From GCA-2730975 sp937893275 (GTDB taxonomy: Bacteria; Verrucomicrobiota; Verrucomicrobiia; Opitutales; Seribacteraceae), in contig CAXAHJ010000005.1 of NCBI GenBank assembly GCA_963968595.1, forward strand, positions 21,661 through 85,660: a stretch of 64,000 nucleotides of DNA, given 5' to 3'. The position numbers and the translations under genes are program-made. The notes under the pieces were generated by a model. That model was not told where the DNA came from, searched no databases, and saw only the letters and a program-made list of their open reading frames with translations. This document shows positions 41,219 to 50,509 of this stretch, in pieces (position 1 is the first letter of the stretch; each line of letters opens with the position of its first letter).

Positions 41219-43636
41219 ATGCGATGTTGGTTAACAGCGTGCAATACTATTAAAAGTTCGCGAGCTAGTGCCCACATGCCGCTTCAATTCGACAAATTCA
41301 TGGAACCTATTCGGGTTTTCGCTGTTGCGATTTCCATTGGTTGGTCAATGGTCACAGTAAGTGCAAGACCGATTGACAAGACCTTGATTGAGAGTGCCAT
41401 CCTAATCAATCATGAGGAGCTAACGAATCCTGGGTCACTATACGCTTCTTCTCGATTTCGCCGTTCAATCATACCAGTTGCTGAAGTTAATTCAACACTC
41501 GCGGGACGAGGTGAGCCATGGCAAGATATTCCTTCAGGTCTTGCTGGTACCATGAAGGATCTTTTCGTGGGTTCTGTTGTTGAGAAAAAAAACACTAACG
41601 ATGAGATTAAGGAAGGTGTCCGTCTCGCTTTGGAATACATTCGAGACAAAAAGGATAACCTCGGACTCGATATCGACCAAATCGGTAAGGCTACACAAGC
41701 TATCGTACAAGCGGCATTAGAGGCTTCTGCTGACCGCGACACCGGAACCCTTTCTCCAGGCAGTCCGGAGTGGAATGCATTTGATGATGGATTGGGTGTG
41801 TTGACATCCGATGAGCAAGAGTTGTACAAAGAATATTTGCAACGGCTTGATTCAGCAGATGCAAATAGTTCGACTGAGTTGACTGAGTTGTTCGAAAACT
41901 CCTCTACTGCAGAGAAGGACAAAGCTGTTAGAGCATTTCTCCAAATCGCACCCGAAGGTCTTGCTCAATTGCTCCCGTCGGTGGTAATTGAAACTTTCAT
42001 CCCAATTGCTTCTAGGTCTTGGAAGGTAAGTGCTCCCGACCTAGTCAAAAGTTTATCCGAGGGCATGGCTCGAGGAACAATTGATGCAAACATGGCAAAT
42101 CCACCAGACAGAGAGAAATTAATGGGTTTCGTTAGTGAAGGAACCATCACTGCAACGATGGAAGAAATGAAAAAAGCTACGAATAACTTAGCGGATTTCG
42201 GTTTTTACCCGGGCATCGATCCCATCAACGCAAACACAACTACGAGCGATGCGACAATGATGCTAGGTGGGAATCCAAAAGAACCCCGGTTCCACCCTGA
42301 CAAAACTCGGATTCTCGAATACGCTGCCAATGGTCTCTCATACGGTGCACTTGCGGCGGCAAAGAATAGCGGTAATATTTTGTCTGTTAATGTTCCCACA
42401 TTGGCCGAGAAGATCGGAGCAGGAGCAGCCAAAGCGGCTGTAGTATTCATGGCAGACATCCCTTTGGGGCAAGACACAAACTCTAATCACCACCTTTTTA
42501 CATACGAAGTGGTTAAGTCCATAGCTTCAGGAGCATCATTGGGTTCGATTATGGTTTCGAGCTCACACAAAGCTTGGAAAATTGAAAAGCTGCCTGAACA
42601 AGTTGCAGAAAGAGTTTCATATGGAGTAGCATCTGCTGCCATAGAAAGTAATTTGCTCAAACAATGGCCAAACGATAAAAAGGCCGATGTCGCACTTCTC
42701 GGCGAAGCAGCAGCTTTCGGGTCTTCAATGGGTGCCCAGTTTGCAACCGTCTTCGACCCCGGGGCAGATAATTATTCAGCTTGGGATTATGAATTGTATG
42801 GTAAGAAAGCCTCGTATGATCGTATTGCCTTAGCCGAGGCGACATCCAAGGGTTCCGCCCAAGGAGCAATAGCCAAGGCGGCAGATTCCCATGGCACCAC
42901 ATCCACTCGTCAAGAAATTCTTAATCTTGCCAGAGGCTCTGCAATGGGATCGGTACTAAGTAATATTGCCATGGCGATATATTATGAAACAGATTTGCAG
43001 AGTGTTATTATAGCCAGCTCCCAAGGTTCTGCCTACGGAAGTCTAACTGCAGATAACCTTTACAAGATAGAAAAGCCTCAAGGACAAACTGAAGAATTTG
43101 AGGTTGAGCTAGCTCGTGCTTCAGCCAACGGGGCAACGGCGGGTGCTCTTTTTGAAGTTGTAAGTTTGCTTGATGCAAAACCAGATATACGACGGGCTGA
43201 CATAGATTCAATAAATTCGGCTAAATCCGCCACATATGGATCTACCTTAGGTGCTATTCTTGGAGGCGACAAGGCAGGGCAGGATTCTGTAGCTATAAAA
43301 CAAGCTGTAGAGCAAGGGTCAACAGAAGGCAGCTTAGATGGTGTCGCATTAGCCATGGGGCATGATGCAAATAATGTCGGGCAAGCAAACATAAAATCGA
43401 CAGCCTCTATAAAGAAAGCAGTTGGGCTGGGAAACACGCAAGCGGCGACCAAGGCTGCCTCGGAAATGGCAACAAAAACAATAAAAGCTAGTGCTTCAGA
43501 TATGTTGCTATTGATGCAAAAGTACAACATTAGTCCAGGAACGACCAACCCTGGTTTCGTTTTTCCTAATCCCAAAAGTCAGGGCGAAGAAGACTTTCTT
43601 TTCGAAGAGAAGTTCCCCGTAGCTTCCCCTATTTGA
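41219..43636 (+). CDS. Exported Gly/Ala-zipper repeat protein, no known family
   Basis: An 805-residue protein not matched to any family I know. The ATG at 41219 has a GAGAGG Shine-Dalgarno 6 bases upstream. An internal signal-like stretch (VFAVAISIGWSMVTVSA, about residues 32-48) suggests export, with ATG 41300 as an alternative start. Residues of about 60-260 are helical and acidic. From about residue 275 to 755 a motif recurs at least twelve times at intervals of roughly 25-60 residues. The pattern is A-x-x-G-s-x-x-G-A/S-h, for example AANGLSYGALAAA, IASGASLGSIMVS, ATSKGSAQGAIAKAA, LARGSAMGSVLSNIA, ASSQGSAYGSLTA and ARASANGATAGALFE. These look like small-residue helical packing repeats. 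It follows the polymerase gene by 15 bases, so a role in exopolysaccharide assembly or a matrix protein is inferred only from context. Confidence 0.8.
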   Translation: MRCWLTACNTIKSSRASAHMPLQFDKFMEPIRVFAVAISIGWSMVTVSARPIDKTLIESAILINHEELTNPGSLYASSRFRRSIIPVAEVNSTLAGRGEPWQDIPSGLAGTMKDLFVGSVVEKKNTNDEIKEGVRLALEYIRDKKDNLGLDIDQIGKATQAIVQAALEASADRDTGTLSPGSPEWNAFDDGLGVLTSDEQELYKEYLQRLDSADANSSTELTELFENSSTAEKDKAVRAFLQIAPEGLAQLLPSVVIETFIPIASRSWKVSAPDLVKSLSEGMARGTIDANMANPPDREKLMGFVSEGTITATMEEMKKATNNLADFGFYPGIDPINANTTTSDATMMLGGNPKEPRFHPDKTRILEYAANGLSYGALAAAKNSGNILSVNVPTLAEKIGAGAAKAAVVFMADIPLGQDTNSNHHLFTYEVVKSIASGASLGSIMVSSSHKAWKIEKLPEQVAERVSYGVASAAIESNLLKQWPNDKKADVALLGEAAAFGSSMGAQFATVFDPGADNYSAWDYELYGKKASYDRIALAEATSKGSAQGAIAKAADSHGTTSTRQEILNLARGSAMGSVLSNIAMAIYYETDLQSVIIASSQGSAYGSLTADNLYKIEKPQGQTEEFEVELARASANGATAGALFEVVSLLDAKPDIRRADIDSINSAKSATYGSTLGAILGGDKAGQDSVAIKQAVEQGSTEGSLDGVALAMGHDANNVGQANIKSTASIKKAVGLGNTQAATKAASEMATKTIKASASDMLLLMQKYNISPGTTNPGFVFPNPKSQGEEDFLFEEKFPVASPI
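42040..43475 (+). repeat. Degenerate protein-level repeat array in the 805-residue protein
   Basis: At least twelve copies of an A-x-x-G-x-x-x-G-type unit can be lined up by eye in this span. The DNA itself is not strongly repetitive, so the copies are old and maintained at the amino-acid level. Confidence 0.65.
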
Positions 43637-43675
43637 GCCTAGGCTTAAATAGCTTATCTTATATCTCATCTAAAA

Positions 43676-44173
43676 ATGACTTGTGCTGAGTTCACTCATC
43701 TGGACGAGAGCTCTTCCCCGCAAATGGTGGATGTAGGGTTAAAAGAGGTTACAGAGAGAAGGGCTGTCGCCCGTACAATTATTGATGTTCCGGATAAAGT
43801 GTTAACTGCACTTGGTTCTTCTGGAATCATGCACTCTTCAAAAGGTTCGATTTTTGATGTTGCGATCATCGCGGGAACACAGGCTGCCAAGAAAACTGCT
43901 GACCTCATTCCTCTCTGTCACCTCATCCCGTTAGACTCAGTGAAGATCAAGCTTTACCGTGAGGGAGACAGGAGGATTATCGTAGAGTGTCGAGTAAAGG
44001 CGACTCATAGGACAGGCGTGGAGATGGAAGCCTTGGTGGGATGCTCCGTTGCGGCGCTAACGGTTTACGACATGTGCAAAGCCCTTTCACATGAAATCGT
44101 AATTGAAGAAACCAAACTGATCGAGAAGACGGGAGGCAAGAGCGACTACTTTTTCGAAAATACAAAGACATGA
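43676..44173 (+). CDS. moaC: Cyclic pyranopterin monophosphate synthase
   Basis: Second step of molybdenum cofactor synthesis, forming cPMP. The 165-residue protein has M-V-D-V-G-L-K-E-V-T-E-R-R-A-V-A-R near the start, G-T-Q-A-A-K-K-T-A-D-L-I-P-L-C-H-L-I-P-L near residue 65-85, and the C-terminal V-E-M-E-A-L-V-G-C-S-V-A-A-L-T-V-Y-D-M-C-K-A, all hallmark MoaC blocks. It overlaps the mobA-moaD fusion by 4 bases (ATGA). moaA, the first-step enzyme, is not in the window. Confidence 0.96.
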   Translation: MTCAEFTHLDESSSPQMVDVGLKEVTERRAVARTIIDVPDKVLTALGSSGIMHSSKGSIFDVAIIAGTQAAKKTADLIPLCHLIPLDSVKIKLYREGDRRIIVECRVKATHRTGVEMEALVGCSVAALTVYDMCKALSHEIVIEETKLIEKTGGKSDYFFENTKT

Positions 44174-45027
44174 GCTTCCCCCCTCCCCTACACGGACTGA
44201 TTCTTGCAGGTGGATGCAGTAGAAGGATGGGAAAGGATAAGTCTTCCATTAGGTACGCAGGCGCCACACAACCCGAACTTGCTGCAGAATTGATTCGGTC
44301 TCGTTGTGCGGAAATTTTTCTTTCTTTGCGAAAAGGGCAAAACAATGCGACTGGATTGGGAAATTTGAATGTCATTCATGACCGTTGGGAAAGTGCTGGT
44401 CCACTGGTCGGTATACTTTCCGCCATGACAGAACATCCAGAGACAGCTTGGCTCGTAATCGCCTGTGATCTTCCTTTTCTCGACAGGATAACCCTCGACA
44501 ATTTGTTAGCCCAACGCGATCCGACTAAAGTGGCGACTGCTTATCGGAGTTCACATGACGGGAAACCAGAACCCCTTTGCGCAATCTATGAAGCTCATGC
44601 ACGCCTTGTGCTGGAGGATTTTTTTACCAACAATATCCGTTGCCCTCGCAAAATCCTTATGGAGACCGAACCTCTTTTACTGGATCCTGTAAACCATGGA
44701 GCTCTGGACAATGTTAACACTCCCGAGGACTACGAGGAAGCCGTTCACTCTTTCTCCCGGCGATGTAGTCCTGCCGAACCTCTAGTTCGACAAGTTCGCC
44801 TCCGATATTTTGCTATCTTGAGAGAGCATGCGGGCATCAGTTGCGAGGAACGAGAAACCACCTCTACCACCGTTGAAGAGTTGTACGGTGAAATCAAGGA
44901 GGAGAAGGGTTTTGATTTAGAAAAGGAATTCATCCGCGTTGCCTGCAACGGGGACTTCGTAGGCTTGGACTGCTCTTTGGCAGACGGTGATGAAATCGTC
45001 TTTATACCCCCCGTGGCTGGAGGCTGA
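44170..45027 (+). CDS. Fusion of molybdenum cofactor guanylyltransferase MobA and molybdopterin synthase small subunit MoaD
   Basis: The N-terminal 195 residues or so are MobA: L-I-L-A-G-G-C-S-R-R-M-G-x-D-K-S near residue 10 binds GTP, with A-G-P-L-V-G-I near 75, A-C-D-L-P-F near 97 and N-V-N-T-P-E-D near 180. After a short linker (SRRCSPAEPLVRQ), residues of about 205-285 are a MoaD ubiquitin-like domain (RLRYFAILREHAGI...LADGDEIVFIPPVAGG) ending exactly in the Gly-Gly that is activated and thiocarboxylated. The C-terminal placement of MoaD keeps that Gly-Gly free. It lies between moaC and moaE in a tight operon, so MoaE can pair with the fused MoaD. Confidence 0.92.
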   Translation: MSFPPPLHGLILAGGCSRRMGKDKSSIRYAGATQPELAAELIRSRCAEIFLSLRKGQNNATGLGNLNVIHDRWESAGPLVGILSAMTEHPETAWLVIACDLPFLDRITLDNLLAQRDPTKVATAYRSSHDGKPEPLCAIYEAHARLVLEDFFTNNIRCPRKILMETEPLLLDPVNHGALDNVNTPEDYEEAVHSFSRRCSPAEPLVRQVRLRYFAILREHAGISCEERETTSTTVEELYGEIKEEKGFDLEKEFIRVACNGDFVGLDCSLADGDEIVFIPPVAGG

Positions 45028-45054
45028 CATTTCCCATCACATACAAAATTCAAG

Positions 45055-45495
45055 ATGTCATTCAACCTCTCTTTCATTCCCATAGAAGTTGACTTTCTGC
45101 GTCAAGGCATGATGAGCCAAGACTGCGGAGGATTTGTTGCTTTCGAAGGCTGGGTACGTGATTACAATGATGGAAAAGCAGTTCTGCAACTAGAATACGA
45201 AGCGTACGCAGAACTTGCGATTCTCGAAGGTCATCGGATTATCAATGAAGCCCTCGATCAATTTCCCATTAAGGATGTTCGCTCTGTACATAGGGTGGGA
45301 TTGTTGGATCTCAAAGAAGTCGCTGTTTGGGTTGGAGTTTCAGCCATTCATCGCGGGGAAGCGTTCGACGCTTGTCGTTACGTTATCGATGAAATCAAGA
45401 GCCGTGTCCCCATCTGGAAAAAGGAATTTTTTGCTGATAATACTACGGCTTGGACTCGGTGTCAAAATTGTGCAGGTGACGTGGGCAATAAGTAA
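45055..45495 (+). CDS. moaE: Molybdopterin synthase catalytic (large) subunit
   Basis: Transfers sulfur from MoaD thiocarboxylate to cPMP to form molybdopterin. The 146-residue protein shows G-G-F-V-A-F-E-G-W-V-R near residue 23, L-E-Y-E-A-Y-A near 45, H-R-V-G-L-L-D near 80 and S-A-I-H-R-G-E-A-F-D-A-C near 97. The catalytic K-S-R-V-P-I-W-K-K-E is near residue 118. It follows the mobA-moaD fusion by 27 bases. A Cys-containing tail (C-Q-N-C-A-G-D) is an uncommon extra whose role is unknown. Confidence 0.95.
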   Translation: MSFNLSFIPIEVDFLRQGMMSQDCGGFVAFEGWVRDYNDGKAVLQLEYEAYAELAILEGHRIINEALDQFPIKDVRSVHRVGLLDLKEVAVWVGVSAIHRGEAFDACRYVIDEIKSRVPIWKKEFFADNTTAWTRCQNCAGDVGNK

Positions 45496-45668
45496 TGAGA
45501 TGTCTTGGTCGCTTTATTTTCATTCGCCTCGGCCAGTAGCAGTCTAGATAGCCAATTTCGAAGGCATTCACTCAGATAGTTTTTAGTGATTTCTCAAGGA
45601 GTACTAATGGTCATTTAGTGTAGGCAAATTATCGGGGGAATTTTGTCTCAGCAAGAACAGCTCTTAAT

Positions 45669-47075
45669 CTAGAATAGTTCGGCGATTGGCTGGTTGTTGG
45701 ACATTGCGAGAATTTCGGCGGGGAGACCGTCAACTAGGCGAAGTTGGCTAAGATCGAAGAGGTGGTGGAGAATTGTTGCCGTGAGGTTTTCAGGACCGTA
45801 AGGTCTGGTGGCCGGTTTCGATGCAATAGCATCGGATTCTCCTATGACCTGCCCCATGTTTAATCCGCCGCCGGCAACGAGAAGTGAGGTCATATCTCCA
45901 TAGTGTCCTCGACCTCCGTTACTGTTGAGTTGTGGCGTGCGACCCATTTCACCGGTGACGAGCAGGAGGACATCGTCGGAAAGTCCTCGATCGTGAATAT
46001 CCTGCACGAAAGCAGATACGGCATGGTCGACTTGGTGTCCCATTGGGTATATGCCCGTCATGCCTTTTGGACTGTTGTTGTTGGCATGATAATCCCAACC
46101 GCAGTCGGAGACGGTCACGAATGCACAACCTGTTTCACAGAGCCGGCGAGACATAAGCATTTGCAGACCGAGCAAATTGGTGGCTCGACGCATATCACCC
46201 CAGCGCTGTAGCTCACGAGCATCAAAAAGCGGTCTGGTATCGTATCTCTCGAAGGTTTTGGGATCTTCTTTGGAAAGATCGAATGCTGAGCCAACTCCTT
46301 TGGTAACAACATCAAAGGCTTGTTGGCTAAAGTGATCGGCACCTTCGAGGGATCCGTCGGCATCGATGTTCCGTTTAACCAAATCTAGGCCCCCGAGAAG
46401 GCTTTTTCGGTCGACCAGTCGTTCAGGAGCTATACTCAACTCCATATTTTCCTTAGCCGTACCACCACCAGCGGGGTTGAAGGCGGAATAGGTGGATCCA
46501 AGGGTTCCGGCATCCGTCAATGTGGATAGCGCCGAGGTCTCGAAATTGCTCCCTAGACTTATGCCGTCTTGCACGGCTTCCGGCAGAACCAATACGTTGT
46601 TTGGCATACCGGTTCGTACATCATTAGTCCCAAGGATTCTTGCGCAAACGGCACTGGTGGCAGCTTTCAATTCGTTGCCTCCACTTGTTACAGAAAGATA
46701 GGTATGCCCTCCGTTGCGAGATTGATAAGAACGAACAACGGCGAGCTTGTCCGTCATCTTGGCTAATTTTGGGAAGGTGGAACCAAAGGTGACGCCAGGG
46801 ATGTTGGTGGGTATTTCGCCGGTAATACTCCTGTATTCGTCGGGAGCCGTCATCTTGGGGTCGAATAGCTCGATGTGAGGTGGACCACCCTGCAGAAAAA
46901 GAAGTACCACGGACTTGTTCCTTAAAGGCTTGCCGGCCGCGAGTCCAGCGGCCTTCGCCTGCAGCAAGCCAGACAAGGTAAGACCTCCGATGCCTAATGC
47001 ACCTGCCTTTAAAAATTCTCTCCGTCCAAAACCTTCGCAGGTTTGATTTGGCAATTTGTCGAGTATGGTCAGCAT
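45669..47075 (-). CDS. DUF1501 family protein, Tat-exported, without an adjacent same-strand PSCyt1 partner
   Basis: A 468-residue DUF1501 protein. The Tat-like signal is G-R-R-E-F-L-K-A-G-A-L-G-I-G-G-L at residues 17-32. Conserved blocks include F-L-Q-G-G-P-P-H-I-E-L-F-D near residue 60, S-R-N-G-G-H-T-Y near 118, W-D-Y-H near 325 and T-G-E-M-G-R-T-P near 378. It is divergent from the second PSCyt1/DUF1549 gene (47268), with a 192-base shared regulatory region, rather than directly downstream of one. It differs clearly in sequence from the DUF1501 proteins at 31.5 and 50.5 kb. Confidence 0.9.
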   Translation of the reverse strand: MLTILDKLPNQTCEGFGRREFLKAGALGIGGLTLSGLLQAKAAGLAAGKPLRNKSVVLLFLQGGPPHIELFDPKMTAPDEYRSITGEIPTNIPGVTFGSTFPKLAKMTDKLAVVRSYQSRNGGHTYLSVTSGGNELKAATSAVCARILGTNDVRTGMPNNVLVLPEAVQDGISLGSNFETSALSTLTDAGTLGSTYSAFNPAGGGTAKENMELSIAPERLVDRKSLLGGLDLVKRNIDADGSLEGADHFSQQAFDVVTKGVGSAFDLSKEDPKTFERYDTRPLFDARELQRWGDMRRATNLLGLQMLMSRRLCETGCAFVTVSDCGWDYHANNNSPKGMTGIYPMGHQVDHAVSAFVQDIHDRGLSDDVLLLVTGEMGRTPQLNSNGGRGHYGDMTSLLVAGGGLNMGQVIGESDAIASKPATRPYGPENLTATILHHLFDLSQLRLVDGLPAEILAMSNNQPIAELF

Positions 47076-47267
47076 ATATCTTCTAAGAATTACTTAATCT
47101 GTGGATAGCCCTTATGTAGTAACAGGTTCAACGAATATCGAAGTCCTCGCATGTTTTTTTAAAAGAAGGTTTCATTCATTTACATGCCATTTTGTTTTCC
47201 CAAAAATAGTGTTTTGGCTCACGAAAAAGTTTGCTTAGCTAAGGCAGTCTGGATTCTTAGTGATCTC

Positions 47268-50200
47268 ATGCAAAGGTTGCTCTTTAATGTGTCTCTAATT
47301 GCCTTCTACCTCGTCCAGTCGGAGTCTAATGCAATGGCTAAAGTGACGTTCAACCGTGACGTCAGGCCGATTCTTTCGGAACATTGCTTTGAATGTCACG
47401 GTCCTGACGCCAATGCTCGCAAGGCTAAGCTTAGGCTTGATGACAGGACCTCCTACACCGAGGAACGAAGTGGCACGCGGGCGGTTGTCCCCGGAAACCC
47501 AAATGCCAGTGAATTGATTGGCCGGATTTTTTCCACTGATTCCGAAGAGGTTATGCCTCCTCAGGAAACAAAGCGTTTTCTGACAAAGGAACAGAAGGCG
47601 ACCCTGAAGCAATGGATTACCGAGGGAGCCGAGTTCGAGTCGCACTGGGCTTACAAAAATCCGATGCGACCGAAATTGCCGGAAGTAACGGACAAAACTT
47701 GGCCAAAAAACGATATCGATCACTTCATACTGGCCAAACTGGATGCAGCAGCCCTTCGCCCAACGGAAGAAGCCAAGCGCTTTACCCTCATTCGCCGATT
47801 ATCCCTCGATCTGACAGGTCTGCCGCCAACGCCCGAGCAAGCTGACGCCTTTGCCAAGGATTCGGCGCCCAAAGCCTACGAAAAGTTGATCGATCGACTA
47901 CTTGGTTCCGACGCCTATGGCGAGCACTGGGCTAGACAGTGGCTCGATCTCGCCCGCTACGCCGATAGCGCCGGATACGCCGACGACCAACCTCGTACCA
48001 TATGGGGCTACCGAGATTGGGTGATTCGCGCCTTCAACCGCAACATGCCCTTCGACCAATTCACGGTGGAACAGTTGGCTGGCGATATGCTGCCAAATCC
48101 GACAGACGATCAATTAATTGCCACGGCTTTCAACCGCAACACCCAGACCAACAACGAAGGAGGCACAAGCGACGAAGAATTCCGCAACGTTGCAATTGTG
48201 GACCGCGTCAACACCACTATGGCTACGTGGATGAGTACGACCATCGCCTGTGCCCAGTGCCACGACCACAAGTACGATCCCATTTCTCAGAAAGAGTACT
48301 TCCAATTTTTCGCTATCCTGAACAACACCGCCGACGCCGACCGCCGGGACGAGAGTCCCACCCACCAAGCGTTCTCGGCGGATCAAGAAAAGCTCAAGGA
48401 AGAACAAAATTTCAAGATTGCCGGACTGGAGAAGAAGATAGCTACCCTCAAGCTGCGTACCCCCGAAGATTTCGTGGCATGGCAGAAAAGCTTCTCACTC
48501 CCTCTGCAGAAAACCGAGATGGAATATATTTCCAAAAGTAAAGACAGCATCGACGTCATCGTGCCAGCAACACCTTTGACGGGCATTCAGTTACCTAATG
48601 TCACAAAGGTGGATTTTCAACTTCACCCGAAAGCAGGAGAAGTCGGCAAGAAGGGTCGGTTTCTTAGAGTGACTAATTTAGCCAAAGGAGGCTACCTCCA
48701 TTTGGCAGAGGTGCAAGTCTTCGCAGGTAAGGAAAACCTTGCCATTAAAGGAAAGGCCACCCAGATCAGCACTGGCTTCGATGGCCCTGCAAAGTACGGC
48801 AACGACGGAAATACCGACGGAAATTATTTAAATAAAAGCGTCTTTCATACAGCCCAAGCCGATAACCCATGGTGGGAATTGGACCTGGGCAAGGACAGTC
48901 ACATCGACAAGGTGGCGATATGGAACAGAATGGACGGTGGGACGGACCGCCTCAAGAAGTTTCGGATCGATCTACTTGATGCCAAAAGACGTCCAGTTTG
49001 GAGTCAGGAGGTCGCCAAGACCCCCAAACCCACTCATTCCCTCGTACTCGATGGAGCAGAAACCATCACTGCCCTACCCCTCCCACATGCCAAGGGGAAA
49101 GGCGTCTTTCGGTTCATCGATGACCTCAAGCAGAAGTCGGGCATGAAACTTCGTGTTACAAGTCCATCATTTGCCCAAAAGCTTCCCGAAGAAATCTTTT
49201 GGCTAAACGGATCCTTGCCAAAACTCGAAAAGGTTCTGCCCAATGATGTCTTCGCCATCCTGTCGCTGACGGAGAAAGATCGTTCACCCTCACATCATGA
49301 AAAGCTCCGGTCTTTTTACTCAAGGGCTAGCCCCGAAGTGAAAAAGGCCGAAAAGGAGTTGGCGGATCACGCTGCCAGCGCCCGTCAAATGAAGCCCAGG
49401 ACGACAGTTCCAATCATGAAAGAGTTGGATATGAAGAAGCGTCGCAAGACCCACATCCAAATCCGAGGAAACTTCCTGTCCAAGGGCAAGGAAGTTAGCG
49501 AGGGACTGCCATCAGCTCTTCATCCGTTACCTGATGGCGAGAAAATGGATCGCCTGGGCATGGCTCGCTGGATAGCATCCAATGACAATCCAATGACGGC
49601 TCGCGTGGTAGCTAATCGATACTGGGAAGCCTTTTTTGGACGAGGTATTGTCCGCACGAGCGAGGAATTTGGTTCTCAGGGAGAACTACCCACGCACCCT
49701 GAACTTCTTGATTGGCTTGCCACTGAACTGGTTCGACTGAACTGGAACTTGAAAGCTCTAGTCAAGACTATCGCGCTTTCCGCAACCTATAGGCAATCCT
49801 CCAAAGTGGACGAGAATGGAACAGATAAAGACCCCTTCAACAAACTTTTAAGTCGAGGACCCCGACAACGGTTGTCCGCGGAGATGGTACGCGACCATGC
49901 ACTTGCCGCTTCGGGACTTCTGAGCCGCAAGATGTTTGGCCCCTCTATCAAGCCGCCCCAGCCCAACCTTGGACTCAAAGCCGCTTTCGGTCCGGGTCTT
50001 GACTGGAAAACCAGTGCCGGAGAGGACAAGTTCCGCCGAGGCATCTACGTCAATTGGCGTAGATCCAATCCCTACCCTTCCATGGCGATGTTTGATGCTC
50101 CAAATCGTTTTGTCTGTAATGTTCGACGAACTCCCACCAATACCCCTCTCCAAGCTCTCGTCACGATGAATGATCCCGTTTACGTGGAAGCTGCCCAAGC

Positions 50201-50486
50201 CTTGGCTCGGCTCATGGACAAAACCGGTGAGTCGCTCGAGGGGAAAATTGCTCGTGGCTTTCGCCTTTGCCTTACACGTCACCCAAAGCCCGCCGAGATT
50301 CAGCGTTTGCTAGCTCTCTATGAACAAGTCCGAAGCACTTACGCCGACGATTTAAATGCCGCGAATCTCATGGCTACTGACCCCATCGGGCCACTGCCGG
50401 CGGACCGCAATCCCATCGAACTTGCCGCATTGACTTTGATCGGAAATGTTTTGCTGAATTTAGACGAAGTATTTCTTAAAAGATAA
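47268..50486 (+). CDS. PSCyt1-DUF1549-DUF1553 protein with a discoidin (F5/8 type C-like) insert
   Basis: A 1072-residue exported protein. The start chosen (MQRLLFNVSLIAFYLVQS) gives a signal peptide; an upstream ATG at 47184 adds 28 unlike residues. The cytochrome domain has C-F-E-C-H near residue 40 and V-M-P-P as distal Met. DUF1549 follows, with L-T-G-L-P-P, R-Y-A-D-S-A-G-Y and a second C-A-Q-C-H-D-H-K-Y-D-P. Residues of about 440-590 form a discoidin-like beta module (Y-L-H-L-A-E-V-Q-V-F near 475, then N-P-W-W-E-L-D-L-G near 540) likely to bind glycans. DUF1553 ends the chain (P-T-N-T-P-L-Q-A-L-V-T-M-N-D). The DUF1501 partner starts 23 bases downstream. Confidence 0.88.
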   Translation: MQRLLFNVSLIAFYLVQSESNAMAKVTFNRDVRPILSEHCFECHGPDANARKAKLRLDDRTSYTEERSGTRAVVPGNPNASELIGRIFSTDSEEVMPPQETKRFLTKEQKATLKQWITEGAEFESHWAYKNPMRPKLPEVTDKTWPKNDIDHFILAKLDAAALRPTEEAKRFTLIRRLSLDLTGLPPTPEQADAFAKDSAPKAYEKLIDRLLGSDAYGEHWARQWLDLARYADSAGYADDQPRTIWGYRDWVIRAFNRNMPFDQFTVEQLAGDMLPNPTDDQLIATAFNRNTQTNNEGGTSDEEFRNVAIVDRVNTTMATWMSTTIACAQCHDHKYDPISQKEYFQFFAILNNTADADRRDESPTHQAFSADQEKLKEEQNFKIAGLEKKIATLKLRTPEDFVAWQKSFSLPLQKTEMEYISKSKDSIDVIVPATPLTGIQLPNVTKVDFQLHPKAGEVGKKGRFLRVTNLAKGGYLHLAEVQVFAGKENLAIKGKATQISTGFDGPAKYGNDGNTDGNYLNKSVFHTAQADNPWWELDLGKDSHIDKVAIWNRMDGGTDRLKKFRIDLLDAKRRPVWSQEVAKTPKPTHSLVLDGAETITALPLPHAKGKGVFRFIDDLKQKSGMKLRVTSPSFAQKLPEEIFWLNGSLPKLEKVLPNDVFAILSLTEKDRSPSHHEKLRSFYSRASPEVKKAEKELADHAASARQMKPRTTVPIMKELDMKKRRKTHIQIRGNFLSKGKEVSEGLPSALHPLPDGEKMDRLGMARWIASNDNPMTARVVANRYWEAFFGRGIVRTSEEFGSQGELPTHPELLDWLATELVRLNWNLKALVKTIALSATYRQSSKVDENGTDKDPFNKLLSRGPRQRLSAEMVRDHALAASGLLSRKMFGPSIKPPQPNLGLKAAFGPGLDWKTSAGEDKFRRGIYVNWRRSNPYPSMAMFDAPNRFVCNVRRTPTNTPLQALVTMNDPVYVEAAQALARLMDKTGESLEGKIARGFRLCLTRHPKPAEIQRLLALYEQVRSTYADDLNAANLMATDPIGPLPADRNPIELAALTLIGNVLLNLDEVFLKR

Positions 50487-50509
50487 ATATAAATATATTT
50501 AAATAAAAG

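Noticed and set aside
47100..47108. TGTGGATAG, a near match to a DnaA box
   Set aside because: A single copy with one mismatch and no AT-rich unwinding region or further boxes; not evidence for an origin.
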